Shown piece after piece: positions 42,497 to 51,860 of a stretch of DNA of 64,000 nucleotides. The stretch spans positions 1-64,000 of the forward strand of contig CANQJC010000005.1 of the NCBI GenBank assembly GCA_947624165.1, given 5' to 3'. Source of the stretch: an uncultured Clostridia bacterium (GTDB taxonomy: Bacteria > Bacillota > Clostridia > UBA1381). Below the pieces are notes generated by a model that ran no database searches, was not told where the DNA came from, and was given only the letters and a program-made list of their open reading frames with translations. The position numbers and the translations under genes were made by a program. Position 1 is the stretch's first letter, and the number at the start of each line of letters is the position of its first letter.

Positions 42497-43336
42497 TTAC
42501 TCAATAATAAAATTATCTATCAGCCGCGTTTTACCTATATAAACAGCCACGGCGCACAGCAGCGGCTTTTGGATTTTAACGAGCGGTCTGAGATTGTCGA
42601 AGCTGACCGCCTCCACATAATCTATTCTTGCGAGCGGCTCTTTTTGTATTTCTCTCTCGACCGTCTCGATAACCGCCGCCGCGCTCTCCTCGCCGTTTTC
42701 GACCATATCGCGCCCCATTTTCAGCGCGCGCGACAGGCACAGCGCGGCTTCGCGCTCCCGCGTGTCGAGATAAATATTGCGCGAGCTTTTCGCCAGACCG
42801 TCCGCTTCGCGGACTATCGGACAGCCCACTATCTCTATATCGAAATTCAGATCCTTGACCATTTTGCGTATAACGCAAAGCTGCTGCGCGTCCTTCTGAC
42901 CGAAGTACGCCCTGTCCGGCGTCACGATGTTAAACAGCTTGCTCACGACCGTGCATACGCCTGCAAAATGGGTCGGTCTTGTCCTTCCGCACAGCGTCTC
43001 TGTAATTTTGGCGACGCTGACGGTAGTGAGCGCGTTGTCGTACATTTCTTCCGCTTCGGGATTAAACAGAACGTCCGCGCCGACCTTTTCGCACAGTGCC
43101 GCGTCCGCTTTTATGTCGCGCGGATAACTCTCGAAATCCTCGTTCGGAGCGAACTGCGTCGGATTGACGAAATCGCTCACCACAACGCGGTCGTTTTCGT
43201 TGACGGCGCGTTCGATGAGACTTTTGTGTCCCTCGTGCAAATACCCCATCGTCGGCACAAGCCCGACGGTAAGAGCGTCCTTTTTCCACTTTTTTATCAT
43301 CGAGCGCAGCTCGCTTATACTCTTGATTACCTGCAT
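42497..43336 (-). CDS. panC: pantothenate synthetase (pantoate-beta-alanine ligase)
   Basis: The 279-aa protein has the HIGH-like nucleotide motif (LHEGHKSLI), the PTMGYLHEGH start, DFVNPTQF, FGQKDAQQ and the KMSKS-like loop region (LAKSSRNIYL). It joins pantoate and beta-alanine. ATG 43336 follows GGAGGG at about 6 nt; the TTG proposed by the track is 6 nt upstream. It begins 2 nt after the panB stop. Confidence 0.96.
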   Translation of the reverse strand: MQVIKSISELRSMIKKWKKDALTVGLVPTMGYLHEGHKSLIERAVNENDRVVVSDFVNPTQFAPNEDFESYPRDIKADAALCEKVGADVLFNPEAEEMYDNALTTVSVAKITETLCGRTRPTHFAGVCTVVSKLFNIVTPDRAYFGQKDAQQLCVIRKMVKDLNFDIEIVGCPIVREADGLAKSSRNIYLDTREREAALCLSRALKMGRDMVENGEESAAAVIETVEREIQKEPLARIDYVEAVSFDNLRPLVKIQKPLLCAVAVYIGKTRLIDNFIIE

Positions 43337-43338
43337 TT

Positions 43339-44172
43339 TCAACCCTCCGTAACGGCTTTCATCGTTTCGTCGTCTATTTTGAATGTATGCTCCTCGGACG
43401 GGAACGAACCGTTTTTAACTTCATCTATATACTTCTTGAATCCCTCCGTCATGACCGCGCCGACGTCCGCGAATTTCTTCGCGAATTTCGGAGTAAATCC
43501 AACCGTCATATTGAGCATATCCTGATACACAAGCACCTGCCCGTCGCATTCCGCGCCCGCGCCTATGCCTATTGTCGGTATGGACAGTATCTGTGTCACA
43601 TACGCCGCCAGCGCGGCGGGTACGCATTCAAGAACGACGGCGAACGCGCCCGCCTCCTCCACGGCTCTCGCGTCCTCGATAAGCTGCTTCGCGCCCGCTA
43701 AAGACTTACCCTGAACCTTGAATCCTCCGAACGTGTTGACCGACTGCGGCGTCATTCCTATGTGCGCCATGACGGGGATAGACGCGTCGACGATCGCCCG
43801 TATATGCGGAGCGAATTTCACGCCGCCTTCGAGCTTGACGGCTTCCGCGCCGCCCTCCTTAACGAGCCTGCCCGCGTTTTGCACAGCGTCGCGGACGGAG
43901 GTTTGATATGACATAAACGGCATGTCCGTCACAATAAGCGCGTTTGACGCGCCGCGCGCCACGGCTGCCGAATGGCTTATCATGTCCTGCATTGTAACGC
44001 GAAGCGTATTTTCGTACCCGAGCATTACCATGCCGAGCGAATCGCCCACAAGTATCGCGTCCACGCCCGCGTCGTCGGCTATACGAGCCGTCGTGTAGTC
44101 ATAGGAAGTGAGCATTGTTATTTTCTCCGAATTCCTTTTGGCGGCGGCGAAACTTCCCGTCGTATTTTTCAT
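43339..44172 (-). CDS. panB: 3-methyl-2-oxobutanoate hydroxymethyltransferase
   Basis: The 277-aa protein has a TIM barrel with metal and substrate residues: [39 protein letters not shown], and [14 protein letters not shown]. It makes ketopantoate, the first committed step toward pantothenate. ATG 44172 follows AGAAGGA; the track start at 44340 is a long artefact that overlaps the promoter. First gene of the panBCD operon. Confidence 0.96.
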   Translation of the reverse strand: MKNTTGSFAAAKRNSEKITMLTSYDYTTARIADDAGVDAILVGDSLGMVMLGYENTLRVTMQDMISHSAAVARGASNALIVTDMPFMSYQTSVRDAVQNAGRLVKEGGAEAVKLEGGVKFAPHIRAIVDASIPVMAHIGMTPQSVNTFGGFKVQGKSLAGAKQLIEDARAVEEAGAFAVVLECVPAALAAYVTQILSIPTIGIGAGAECDGQVLVYQDMLNMTVGFTPKFAKKFADVGAVMTEGFKKYIDEVKNGSFPSEEHTFKIDDETMKAVTEG

Positions 44173-44212
44173 TATTTTATTCCTTCTTTCCGCATAGGAT
44201 AATAACAAATTC

Positions 44213-44241
44213 ATTTTATCACATTCTTCCCGCGAATACAA
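44213..44241 (-). promoter_or_regulatory. promoter of panBCD
   Basis: Minus-strand TTGTAT (44236-44241) and TAAAAT (44213-44218) are separated by 17 nt, about 40 nt before the panB ATG. Confidence 0.65.
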
Positions 44242-44346
44242 TAAATTTATTAAAAATAACGCAAAATTAAGCGCGCCGTTTCGCGGCGTGTTTCGCGCCT
44301 TGGCGGCATATTTTTCGCAAAAAAGAAAAAAACTTCTCAAAAACGG

Positions 44347-44375
44347 TTGAGTTAACGGTAATAATAATATATAAT
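44347..44375 (+). promoter_or_regulatory. promoter of the mbl/mreB-like gene
   Basis: TTGAGT and TATAAT are separated by 17 nt. It is divergent from the panB promoter. Confidence 0.7.
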
Positions 44376-44406
44376 ATAAATAATATTAGTGTTTAGGAGC
44401 AAAGAA

Positions 44407-45432
44407 ATGTTCAGTAACGATATAAGCATAGATTTAGGCACGGCTACAATGCTTGTCTATATAAAAAACAAAGGCATAGTCCTGCGCGAACCGACCGTTA
44501 TAGCGGTCAATACAAAAACGAACGAGGTCTGCGCTGTCGGCGAAGCCGCGCTCAAGATGCTCGGCAGGACTCCGCCGCACATACAGGCGGTACGTCCGCT
44601 TATCGACGGAGTAATTTCAAATTTGACGCTTACTCAAGAAATGATACGCTGCTTTTTCAGGAAAATATTTGCGCGCACGATAGGTCACCCGCGCATTATG
44701 ATGTGCGTACCGGGCGGCGTAACGGACGTTGAACAGCGCGCCGTGATAGAAGCCGCGCGAGACGTTGGCGCGCGCGACATCTATATAATCGAAGAACCCG
44801 TCGCCGCCGCTCTGGGCGCGGGCTTTGACATATCGCGTCCGCGCGGAACGATGATAGTCGATATAGGCGGCGGTACGACCGACGTGGCTGTAATGTCGCT
44901 CGGCGGCGTCGTTGTAAGCCGTTCGCTGAAAATAGCGGGCGACGAATTTAACGAAGCGATCGTGCGCTACATGCGTAAGGAAATGGGTATGCTGATAGGA
45001 CCGAGAACAGCCGAAAGGATAAAATTCGAAATAGGCGGCGTAATGCCGCGCTCGAAGGAGATACTCTGCGAAGCCAAGGGAATAAGCGTCCTTTCGGGAC
45101 TGCCCAAATCCGCGATCATTTCTTCAAACGACCTTTATCCGGCTTTCGACGATTTTGTGTATAACATCACCGAGCGCGTCAGAGAGGTGCTTGAAGAAAC
45201 GCCGCCGGAGCTTCACGGCGACATCATATGTGACGGGATAATCATGACGGGCGGCGGCTCGCTCATATACGGTCTGGACAAGCGCATCTCGGACGAGACC
45301 GGCGTGAAAGTAACTCTGGCAAATAACATTGTCGACTGCGTTGCTTTGGGCGCGGGCATCGCGCTCGAAAACATAGATTCCGTTTCCGACCCGACCCATA
45401 TATTCCATAAAAAAGCATATATAAGAGACTGA
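44407..45432 (+). CDS. actin-like cell-shape protein (Mbl/MreB family)
   Basis: The 341-aa protein has the actin-fold ATP site: phosphate-1 SIDLGTATMLVY, connect-1 IEEPVAAALGAG, phosphate-2 IVDIGGGTTDVAVMSLGG, and adenosine motif MTGGGSLIYGLD. It polymerises under the membrane and guides wall elongation. It lacks mreC and mreD neighbours but is followed by fabZ, as mbl is in B. subtilis, so Mbl is the likelier orthologue. ATG 44407 follows AGGAG at 7 nt. Confidence 0.93.
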   Translation: MFSNDISIDLGTATMLVYIKNKGIVLREPTVIAVNTKTNEVCAVGEAALKMLGRTPPHIQAVRPLIDGVISNLTLTQEMIRCFFRKIFARTIGHPRIMMCVPGGVTDVEQRAVIEAARDVGARDIYIIEEPVAAALGAGFDISRPRGTMIVDIGGGTTDVAVMSLGGVVVSRSLKIAGDEFNEAIVRYMRKEMGMLIGPRTAERIKFEIGGVMPRSKEILCEAKGISVLSGLPKSAIISSNDLYPAFDDFVYNITERVREVLEETPPELHGDIICDGIIMTGGGSLIYGLDKRISDETGVKVTLANNIVDCVALGAGIALENIDSVSDPTHIFHKKAYIRD

Positions 45433-45488
45433 TTCTCATATACTCCGCGCGCTTCGCGCGCAAATAAAAGAAAGGATACAAATAAGCT

Positions 45489-45950
45489 ATGAAAAACGAA
45501 CCGATTTCCATGACAAACATCGAAATTCAAAAAATTCTTCCGCATCGTTATCCGTTTTTGCTCGTCGATAAAATTATCGAGTTTGAGGAGGGCAAGAGCA
45601 TAACGGGAATAAAGAACGTTACGGCGAACGAGCCGCAGTTTACGGGACATTTCCCCGGCAATCCGATAATGCCCGGCGTGCTTATCGTCGAGGCTCTCGC
45701 TCAGGTGGGCGCGGTAATGCTCCTTTCCATGCCGGAAAACCGCGGTAAGCTCGGCGTATTTACGGGCATAAACAATTTCAAATTCCGCAGACAGGTCGTC
45801 CCGGGCGATACTCTGGAGCTTCACGCGGAGCTTTTGACCTATCGTCACAATATGGGAAAGGCGAACGTGAAAGCGACCGTCGGCGGACAGACGGCGGCGA
45901 TGGGCGAGGTAAGCTTCGCCGTAGTCGATAACGCCGCGAACGAGGAATAA
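45489..45950 (+). CDS. fabZ: 3-hydroxyacyl-ACP dehydratase FabZ
   Basis: The 153-aa hot-dog-fold enzyme has catalytic His in LPHRYPFLLVDKI and the His/Glu region TGHFPGNPIMPGVLIVEALAQ. It dehydrates 3-hydroxyacyl-ACP in fatty-acid elongation. Spacing from AAAGGA to ATG 45489 is long (12 nt); an internal ATG at 45510 has no better site. Its stop overlaps the next ATG (TAATG), so the two genes are coupled. Confidence 0.95.
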   Translation: MKNEPISMTNIEIQKILPHRYPFLLVDKIIEFEEGKSITGIKNVTANEPQFTGHFPGNPIMPGVLIVEALAQVGAVMLLSMPENRGKLGVFTGINNFKFRRQVVPGDTLELHAELLTYRHNMGKANVKATVGGQTAAMGEVSFAVVDNAANEE

Positions 45951-46687
45951 TGCTTAAAAACGGAGAACGTCTCGACGACCTTCAGAACGGACTTTTTATA
46001 ATACAAAAAAAAGAAGGATTCAAATTCGGCACGGACGCGGTGCTCCTTGCGGATTTCGCAAGGAACGTCCGCTGCGAAAACATGATAGACCTGTGTACCG
46101 GCACGGGGATAGTACCGCTCCTCATGTCCGCAAAAACCCGCACAGAGCATATACACGGGCTGGAAATACAGTCCGACATGGCTGAAATGGCGGCGAGGAG
46201 CGTAGAATATAACGGTCTTACGGACAGAATACAAATAAAATGCGGCGACCTGAAGGACGCTCCCGACATATACGGCGTCGGCGCGTTTGACTGCGTGACC
46301 TGCAACCCGCCGTACATGAAACGCGGTGCGGCGATAGAAAACGGAACGGACGCTCTTTTCGTGTCGCGCCATGAGGTCCTCTGTACTCTTGAAGACGTGG
46401 TCGCGTCCGCGTCGCGTCTGCTGAGGTCCAAGGGCAGATTTTTTATGGTACACCGCCCGTCGCGGCTGACCGACATAATATGCGCCATGCGCGCGGCGCA
46501 TGTCGAACCGAAACGTATGCGCCTTGTCTGTCCCGCGGCGGAGAAACCGCCGAGCCTGCTTCTCATCGAGGGTATGAAGGACGGCGGCAGCGAGCTCAAA
46601 ATCGCGCCGCCCTTGTTCATTTACGGCGCGGACGGCAAATATTCAAGCGAGATAAACAAAATTTACGAACGAAACAAAGAGGAATGA
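45950..46687 (+). CDS. tRNA1(Val) adenine-N6-methyltransferase-like protein (TrmN6/YabB type)
   Basis: The 245-aa Rossmann methyltransferase has motif I IDLCTGTGIVPLLM and the catalytic NPPY (VTCNPPYMKRG), as in N6-adenine methyltransferases. Its starting segment (LQNGLFIIQKKEGFKFGTDAVLLADFA) is typical of the YabB/YfiC group that modifies A37 of tRNA-Val. It overlaps fabZ by 1 nt and rsmI follows, the same pairing (yabB-rsmI) as in B. subtilis. Confidence 0.85.
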   Translation: MLKNGERLDDLQNGLFIIQKKEGFKFGTDAVLLADFARNVRCENMIDLCTGTGIVPLLMSAKTRTEHIHGLEIQSDMAEMAARSVEYNGLTDRIQIKCGDLKDAPDIYGVGAFDCVTCNPPYMKRGAAIENGTDALFVSRHEVLCTLEDVVASASRLLRSKGRFFMVHRPSRLTDIICAMRAAHVEPKRMRLVCPAAEKPPSLLLIEGMKDGGSELKIAPPLFIYGADGKYSSEINKIYERNKEE

Positions 46688-46689
46688 CA

Positions 46690-47535
46690 ATGACGGGGAA
46701 ATTATATTTATGCGCCACGCCGATAGGCAATCTCGGCGACGTGTCGGCGCGCTGTATAGAAACTCTGCGCTCTGCGGACTTGATAGCGGCGGAGGACACG
46801 CGCCGCACCCTGCAGCTTTTGAATCATTTTGAGATATCCGCTCCGCTCACGAGCTATCATGAGCACAATAAACGCGAAAAAGGCGGCTATATAATATCCC
46901 TTTTGAAAAACGGCAAAAACGTCGCGCTCGTGTCCGACGCGGGTACTCCCGCGATTTCCGACCCAGGCGAGGATTTGGTAAAGCTGTGTATAGAAAACGA
47001 TATCGAGGTAACGTCGGTACCCGGTCCGGCTGCGCTCATAAACGCGCTCATTCTTTCGGGACTGAGCGCGAAACGGTTTGCGTTCGAGGGCTTTCTGTCG
47101 GTGAATAAGCGTCACCGTGCGGAGCATCTCAAGAGCGTCGAAAACGACTCGCGCACCCTTATATTTTACGAAGCTCCGCATAAGCTCAGGAACACGATAG
47201 AGGATATGCGCGCCGTTTTCGGCGGCGACAGGAGAATAGCCCTCGCGCGCGAGCTGACGAAGCTGCACGAGGAAATAAAGCGATGCACTCTTGACGAAGC
47301 GGCGGCGTTCTATGAGGAAAACGCGCCGCGCGGCGAATACGTGATAATAGTCGAAGGGGCTTCGCCCGAGAAGGACTGCGGCTCGGAAAACGAATGGGAC
47401 AATATACCTCTTAGGGAACATATAGACGGCTATATAGCCGAGGGTATGAGCGTCAAGGACGCGGTAAAGCGCGCCGCGTCCGAGCGCGGTATCGCGCGGC
47501 GCGACGCATATAACGAATACCACCGCGCGACGTAA
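46690..47535 (+). CDS. rsmI: 16S rRNA (cytidine1402-2'-O)-methyltransferase
   Basis: The 281-aa protein has the tetrapyrrole-methylase fold: start LYLCATPIGNLGD, AAEDTRRTLQLLNHF, SDAGTPAISDPG, and VPGPAALINAL. It methylates C1402 of 16S rRNA. ATG 46690 is chosen because GAGG lies 7 nt upstream; ATG 46684 overlaps the previous stop. The track start (46480) lies far inside the methyltransferase gene. Confidence 0.95.
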   Translation: MTGKLYLCATPIGNLGDVSARCIETLRSADLIAAEDTRRTLQLLNHFEISAPLTSYHEHNKREKGGYIISLLKNGKNVALVSDAGTPAISDPGEDLVKLCIENDIEVTSVPGPAALINALILSGLSAKRFAFEGFLSVNKRHRAEHLKSVENDSRTLIFYEAPHKLRNTIEDMRAVFGGDRRIALARELTKLHEEIKRCTLDEAAAFYEENAPRGEYVIIVEGASPEKDCGSENEWDNIPLREHIDGYIAEGMSVKDAVKRAASERGIARRDAYNEYHRAT

Positions 47536-47572
47536 AACATAAATCGCACATTCGGAAAGGACGTGTTTTGAA

Positions 47573-47863
47573 ATGAAGAAAAAAACTTTGCTTATGCTGG
47601 GAGCCGCCGCCGCTGCGGGGGTATACGGCGCGGTCACGGGCAAGGGACCGTTTAACAGAATACGATTCAAGGAACAGCACGAGCGGATCTCAAATTATAT
47701 GGAAACGCATTATCCCAAGGCGATATACACGCCCGTCGAAGCGACGGAAAACGGATATGTAACGGTGATAAAGCGGCTCGGAATGAACGACATAATCCTT
47801 TATATCACGATCGACGGCGAAGGAAATTATATTTTTACGGAATCACCCGTCGTACAGTCGTAA
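47573..47863 (+). CDS. small exported or membrane-anchored protein, unknown function
   Basis: The 96-aa protein has a basic start and Ala-rich hydrophobic segment (about residues 5-20), then a soluble domain of about 75 residues with no Cys and a mixed alpha/beta look. I do not recognise a family. GGAAAGG lies 12 nt before the ATG. Confidence 0.55.
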   Translation: MKKKTLLMLGAAAAAGVYGAVTGKGPFNRIRFKEQHERISNYMETHYPKAIYTPVEATENGYVTVIKRLGMNDIILYITIDGEGNYIFTESPVVQS

Positions 47864-47910
47864 CCATTGACCTTCAAAAGGCATAATATATGCTAAAGGA
47901 GGTTTTAACT

Positions 47911-48108
47911 ATGAGTTTATTCGGCGGAGGCTGCAGCAATAACGGCGGCTGGGACATATGGATTTGGATTGCGATAATTGTGGTGCTGATACTTTTATGC
48001 TCCGACGGAAACGTTCTCGGAGCCGGCTCGAACAACAATTCCTGCTGCAATCCCTGTTGCGACCCGTGTGATAACGACCCGTGCGCCGCTAATAACAACT
48101 GCTGCTGA
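47911..48108 (+). CDS. single-span microprotein with Cys-rich tail
   Basis: The 65-aa protein starts MSLFGGGCSNN, has one membrane segment (about residues 15-32), then a tail with nine Cys in pairs (SCCNPCCDPCDNDPC... CC). GGAGG precedes ATG 47911 at 8 nt, a strong site. Similar Cys/Asn/Gly-rich microproteins occur in spore-forming Clostridia and are not characterised. Metal binding or disulfide cross-linking is a guess. Confidence 0.65.
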   Translation: MSLFGGGCSNNGGWDIWIWIAIIVVLILLCSDGNVLGAGSNNNSCCNPCCDPCDNDPCAANNNCC

Positions 48109-48236
48109 CGAGTACATTTCGGAGACCGAACGCGCCGCCCGCGCGACGTCGTTTCGGTCTTCCGCATTTTTCGCGCTCATCGTCGCCGGTGCGGCATTTT
48201 TCGGGCGCGGTGCCTTCGGGCGGAAAGGATAAAAAA

Positions 48237-49361
48237 ATGAGTATGAAATACGGACTTGTTCTCGCGGGCGGCGGCGTGAGAGGCGCGTGCCACGCGGGAG
48301 TATGGAAGGCTCTCGGCGACATGGGCGTCGAGATATCGTCTGTCGCTGGCGCGTCGATAGGCTCTATAAACGGCGCGATTTTCGCCCAGGGCGATTTTGA
48401 CAAGGCGATCGACATGTGGCGCGGCATCACCGCCGCCGATATCGTCAACATGCCGGACGGCGTGAGCAACGGCGACGACTTGTTCGACGTGAAAAACCTT
48501 TCCGAGATAGTCCGCGCGATATACGACGGCGAAGGGTTGGACATGTCGCCGCTCGAGCGTCTCCTCAAAGGTATCATAGACGAGGACAAGCTCAGAAAAT
48601 CACCGATAGATTTCGGCGTGGCGGCGTTCTCGCTGACGCGCAAAAAGGAAATATATAAGTTTAAGAACGAGATACCGCGCGGCGAGATAGTGGATTATCT
48701 TATGGCAAGCGCGTGTATGCCTGGCTTTCGCTCGAAGGTCATCGAAGCCGACAAATTCGCCGACGGCGGCGTTTCGGACAATATGCCCGTCGGTATGCTT
48801 CTCGGCAGGGGCGAGGAAAACATAATCACCGTAGACGTGAAAGGCGCGGGAATATACCGCGATTTTAACACCTCTGGCAAAAACATAATTTCCGTTTGCT
48901 GCGACAAACCCCAAACGGGACTTATGGATTTCGACCGCGAAGGAATAGAGAGAAGCATAAAGGAAGGATATATAAAATGCATGAAAGCCTTCGGACGTTA
49001 TGAAGGCGGGTTTTACGCCTTTAAGTCGGACGACTACCGCCGCGCGAGGGCGAAATATTCGCCCGACCTGATAAGCGGTATCGAGACCGCCGCGCGCATA
49101 TACGGCATAGACGAGCTCAACACGTATGATTTCGACGAGCTTGTCAGACTCACCCTGGACGCGCACGCGGGACACGAGAAAGAAGACGATACGGAGGACG
49201 AAGGGATCGCCGATAAAATACTCCAAACGAGCGAGAAGCATATATTAACGTGGCTCGTGAAAACGCTCCGCTCCGGCGCGGCGGATTTTCTCAAGGACAA
49301 GCTCTCCATGCTCGGTTCGGCTTACGACGCGGCGTGCGCCCTGATGTACTTCAAAAAATAA
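48237..49361 (+). CDS. patatin-like phospholipase family protein
   Basis: The 374-aa protein has an N-terminal patatin domain with the oxyanion loop GGGVRGACHAG, nucleophile Ser in GASIGS (about residue 42) and the catalytic Asp in DGGVSDN (about residue 180). A C-terminal region of about 150 residues has no recognised domain. It likely hydrolyses membrane lipids in the cytoplasm. ATG 48237 is preceded by GGAAAGGA; the track start at 48189 has no ribosome site. It precedes the division cluster but ends before that cluster's promoter. Confidence 0.88.
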   Translation: MSMKYGLVLAGGGVRGACHAGVWKALGDMGVEISSVAGASIGSINGAIFAQGDFDKAIDMWRGITAADIVNMPDGVSNGDDLFDVKNLSEIVRAIYDGEGLDMSPLERLLKGIIDEDKLRKSPIDFGVAAFSLTRKKEIYKFKNEIPRGEIVDYLMASACMPGFRSKVIEADKFADGGVSDNMPVGMLLGRGEENIITVDVKGAGIYRDFNTSGKNIISVCCDKPQTGLMDFDREGIERSIKEGYIKCMKAFGRYEGGFYAFKSDDYRRARAKYSPDLISGIETAARIYGIDELNTYDFDELVRLTLDAHAGHEKEDDTEDEGIADKILQTSEKHILTWLVKTLRSGAADFLKDKLSMLGSAYDAACALMYFKK

Positions 49362-49375
49362 AAGCTCGGAAAATG

Positions 49376-49404
49376 TTGTATTTGTCCGAAAAAAATTGTA
49401 TAAT
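49376..49404 (+). promoter_or_regulatory. promoter of the division cluster
   Basis: TTGTAT and TATAAT are separated by 17 nt, about 42 nt before the HlyD-like gene. Confidence 0.7.
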
Positions 49405-49446
49405 AGCTGTATCGAATATATTTGTTTTTTAAGGGGAAAATAACCG

Positions 49447-50631
49447 ATGAAGAAATTCATTATCATAACGCTGTGCGCCGTCGTCGCCGTCGTTTCCGGC
49501 ATAGGCATACATTACGTGATGTCGCCTGTGGATACTCAGGCTCTTGAGTACGCCATACAGGAAAACTCGATAAACACGAACGGCTTTATTATCCGCGACG
49601 AGTGGGTAATGTACACGCGCAGCGCGGGAACGATCTACCACAGCGTGTCGGAAGGGGACCGCGTGGCAAAGGACAGCGTGATCGGCGCGCTCTTTTACGG
49701 GGACGTGCCGCTCGACAGCATAAAAGAGCTTGCCGTCGTGGACAGCAAGATCAAAAAGAACGTTTCTCAAGCGAATAACCTTTCGTCGGCGGCTCTTGAC
49801 TCCACAAATGTGGAAAACAATATCCGCGAACGCGAAAACCGCATAATCGCGGCTGCCGAAGACAACGATATACTTTCCGTTTCAAAATATAAAAACGATA
49901 TCAACAGTCTCCGCGCCGACAACTCTCTTTCGACGGACAGCTCCGTCGCCGAGCTTGAAGCTCAGCGCGAAAATATCCTCGCCGGCATAGGCGTGGCAAA
50001 GGAGGATATTGCCGCGAACATATCCGGCATTTTCACCACGTATTTCGACGGCTATGAGGAGCTTCTCACACCCGCCGGCATAGACAATTACGACGTGCCT
50101 TACTTCGAATCTCTTTCACAGTCCCCCAAGATCACGAAAATAAGCGAGAAAGCCGACGCGGGAGGAGCCGTGTGCAAGATAGTCAACAATCATGTCTGGT
50201 ACGTCATGACGGACATAAGCTCCGATATCGTCGGAGGACGCTCCGAAGGCGACAGCGTGAAGCTTCGCTTCAACAATATGTCCGCGGAGGAAGCGGACGG
50301 AGAAATTTACCGTATCAGCGACGAAAGTAACGGACGCGTCGTCGTCACGGTGAAATGCTCCAAATATATAGAGAATGTCTTTTCATACAGACTTGCCGAC
50401 GTGGACTTGATTTTTGAAAGTTACAGCGGCTATAAGATCCCGGTCTACGCCGTGCATACCGACGAGGACGGAAAGCAGAAGGTCATCGGCATAAAGAACG
50501 GCAGACAGTACGACTGCTACTGCGACCTGCTCTTCACAAACGCCGAAAGCGGCTACGCCATCGTCGAATCTTCGGAGGACGCGGCGAATAAACTGTCGCA
50601 GATGGAAAGAATTCTTGTAGGCGAAAGGTAA
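49447..50631 (+). CDS. HlyD-like membrane-anchored protein at the head of the ylm division cluster
   Basis: The 394-aa protein has an N-terminal anchor (about residues 4-24), a lipoyl-like stretch (SAGTIYHSVSEGDRVAKDSVIGALFYGD), a helical hairpin (about 105-185) and a C-terminal beta-rich region, the layout of HlyD/membrane-fusion adaptors. No ABC or MFS export partner is nearby. Instead YggS, SepF, YlmH and DivIVA genes follow closely. The biochemical role is unknown; envelope or division function is inferred from context. Confidence 0.7.
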   Translation: MKKFIIITLCAVVAVVSGIGIHYVMSPVDTQALEYAIQENSINTNGFIIRDEWVMYTRSAGTIYHSVSEGDRVAKDSVIGALFYGDVPLDSIKELAVVDSKIKKNVSQANNLSSAALDSTNVENNIRERENRIIAAAEDNDILSVSKYKNDINSLRADNSLSTDSSVAELEAQRENILAGIGVAKEDIAANISGIFTTYFDGYEELLTPAGIDNYDVPYFESLSQSPKITKISEKADAGGAVCKIVNNHVWYVMTDISSDIVGGRSEGDSVKLRFNNMSAEEADGEIYRISDESNGRVVVTVKCSKYIENVFSYRLADVDLIFESYSGYKIPVYAVHTDEDGKQKVIGIKNGRQYDCYCDLLFTNAESGYAIVESSEDAANKLSQMERILVGER

Positions 50632-50642
50632 GGGTGTGTTTT

Positions 50643-51344
50643 ATGAGTGTGAATATAAAGGAAAATCTTGCCCGAGTGGAGGAGAAGATCACGGCGGCTG
50701 CGGAGCAAAGCGGCAGGACGCGCTCCGATATAACGTTTGTCGCTGTGACGAAAACTCATCCCTGCGATATGATCAACGAAGCCATCGCCCTCGGCGTGAC
50801 TGACATAGGAGAGAACAAGCCGCAGGAGGTACGCGACAAATTCCCGTACGTATCGCCCGTAAAGTGGCATCTTATCGGACATTTGCAGACCAACAAGGTG
50901 AAATATATAATAGACAAGGTCTGTCTGATCCATTCCGTAGATTCCGTCAAGCTCATGGACGAGATAGAGCGGCAGGCGTGCAAACACGGCATAGACATGG
51001 ATATACTCATTCAGGTCAACATTTCGGGCGAGGAATCAAAATCGGGCGTAGCTCCCGACGAATTGGAGCCGCTTCTGCTCCACGCCGCGGAATTGAGCCG
51101 CGTAAAGGTCAAAGGATTGATGACGATTGCTCCGAAAACCGACAATCCTGTTACAAATTCCGTACATTTTGACAACATGAGACGACTTTTTATTGACATA
51201 TCGCAAAAAAAATACTATAATGTTAATATGTCATACCTGTCAATGGGTATGAGCGGGGATTATGAAACTGCCATAAAACACGGTGCCAACATGGTACGCG
51301 TGGGTAGTGCCGTATTCGGCGAAAGAAATTATTCTCAAAAATAA
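50643..51344 (+). CDS. YggS/PLPBP-family PLP homeostasis protein (YlmE)
   Basis: The 233-aa protein has the alanine-racemase-like barrel: PLP lysine in FVAVTKTHP (about residue 37), DIGENKPQEVRDK, WHLIGHLQTNK, and SMGMSGDYETAI. It binds PLP and buffers its supply; no enzymatic activity is expected. ATG 50643 is preceded by TAAGGGTG. It lies between the HlyD-like gene and sepF, the common ylmE-ylmF order. Confidence 0.95.
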   Translation: MSVNIKENLARVEEKITAAAEQSGRTRSDITFVAVTKTHPCDMINEAIALGVTDIGENKPQEVRDKFPYVSPVKWHLIGHLQTNKVKYIIDKVCLIHSVDSVKLMDEIERQACKHGIDMDILIQVNISGEESKSGVAPDELEPLLLHAAELSRVKVKGLMTIAPKTDNPVTNSVHFDNMRRLFIDISQKKYYNVNMSYLSMGMSGDYETAIKHGANMVRVGSAVFGERNYSQK

Positions 51345-51365
51345 TACAGAAAGGGAATAGGGAAA

Positions 51366-51818
51366 ATGAGTATTTTCAGTGCAGTAAAGAACTTTATGGG
51401 TTTTGGCTCCGACGACGATTACTATGATGACGATTACTATGATGAGGAAGACGAGATCGAAGAGGAGGAACCGATGTCCAGACGCTCGTCGTTTTCGAGA
51501 AAAAGCTCGGCAAAAGTAGTTCCGATCAACCCCGGAGCTTCGTCCAGAATAAGAATAATGACGCCGGACGATTTTGAGGATTCCACGGGCATAGCCGATG
51601 AGATCAAAGGCGGCAGACTTGTCATCTTCAATGTCGGCGACCTTGACGCGTCCGACGCGCGCAGAGTTGTAGACTTTGTTTCGGGTGCCGCTTACGGCGT
51701 AAACGGAAATGTCAGACGCGTTTCCGGCGGTATATTTGTCGCCGCTCCCAGACATATCGACATAACGGGCGATAATTTAAAGGAGCATACGAGGAGTTCT
51801 TTTGACTGGAACGTTTAA
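51366..51818 (+). CDS. sepF: cell division protein SepF
   Basis: The 150-aa protein has an N-terminal membrane-binding helix (MSIFSAVKNFMGF), a very acidic linker (DDYYDDDYYDEEDEIEEEE), and a C-terminal SepF fold (about residues 58-140, TPDDFEDSTGIADEIKGGR). It anchors FtsZ to the membrane. It is followed by an intrinsic-terminator-like hairpin before ylmH. Confidence 0.95.
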   Translation: MSIFSAVKNFMGFGSDDDYYDDDYYDEEDEIEEEEPMSRRSSFSRKSSAKVVPINPGASSRIRIMTPDDFEDSTGIADEIKGGRLVIFNVGDLDASDARRVVDFVSGAAYGVNGNVRRVSGGIFVAAPRHIDITGDNLKEHTRSSFDWNV

Positions 51819-51822
51819 TTTG

Positions 51823-51850
51823 AAGGGTGGTAATACTTTTACCACCTTTT
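51823..51850 (+). terminator. terminator-like hairpin between sepF and ylmH
   Basis: AAGGGTGGTAA pairs with TTACCACCTTTT (one bulge-like mismatch), followed by T residues. It may reduce expression of ylmH and divIVA relative to sepF. Confidence 0.7.
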
Positions 51851-51860
51851 TGAATATGAG

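Noticed and set aside
48110-48200. Terminator after the Cys-rich microprotein
   Set aside because: GACCGAA and TTCGGTC can pair, but the loop is large and there is only a weak T-run after it.
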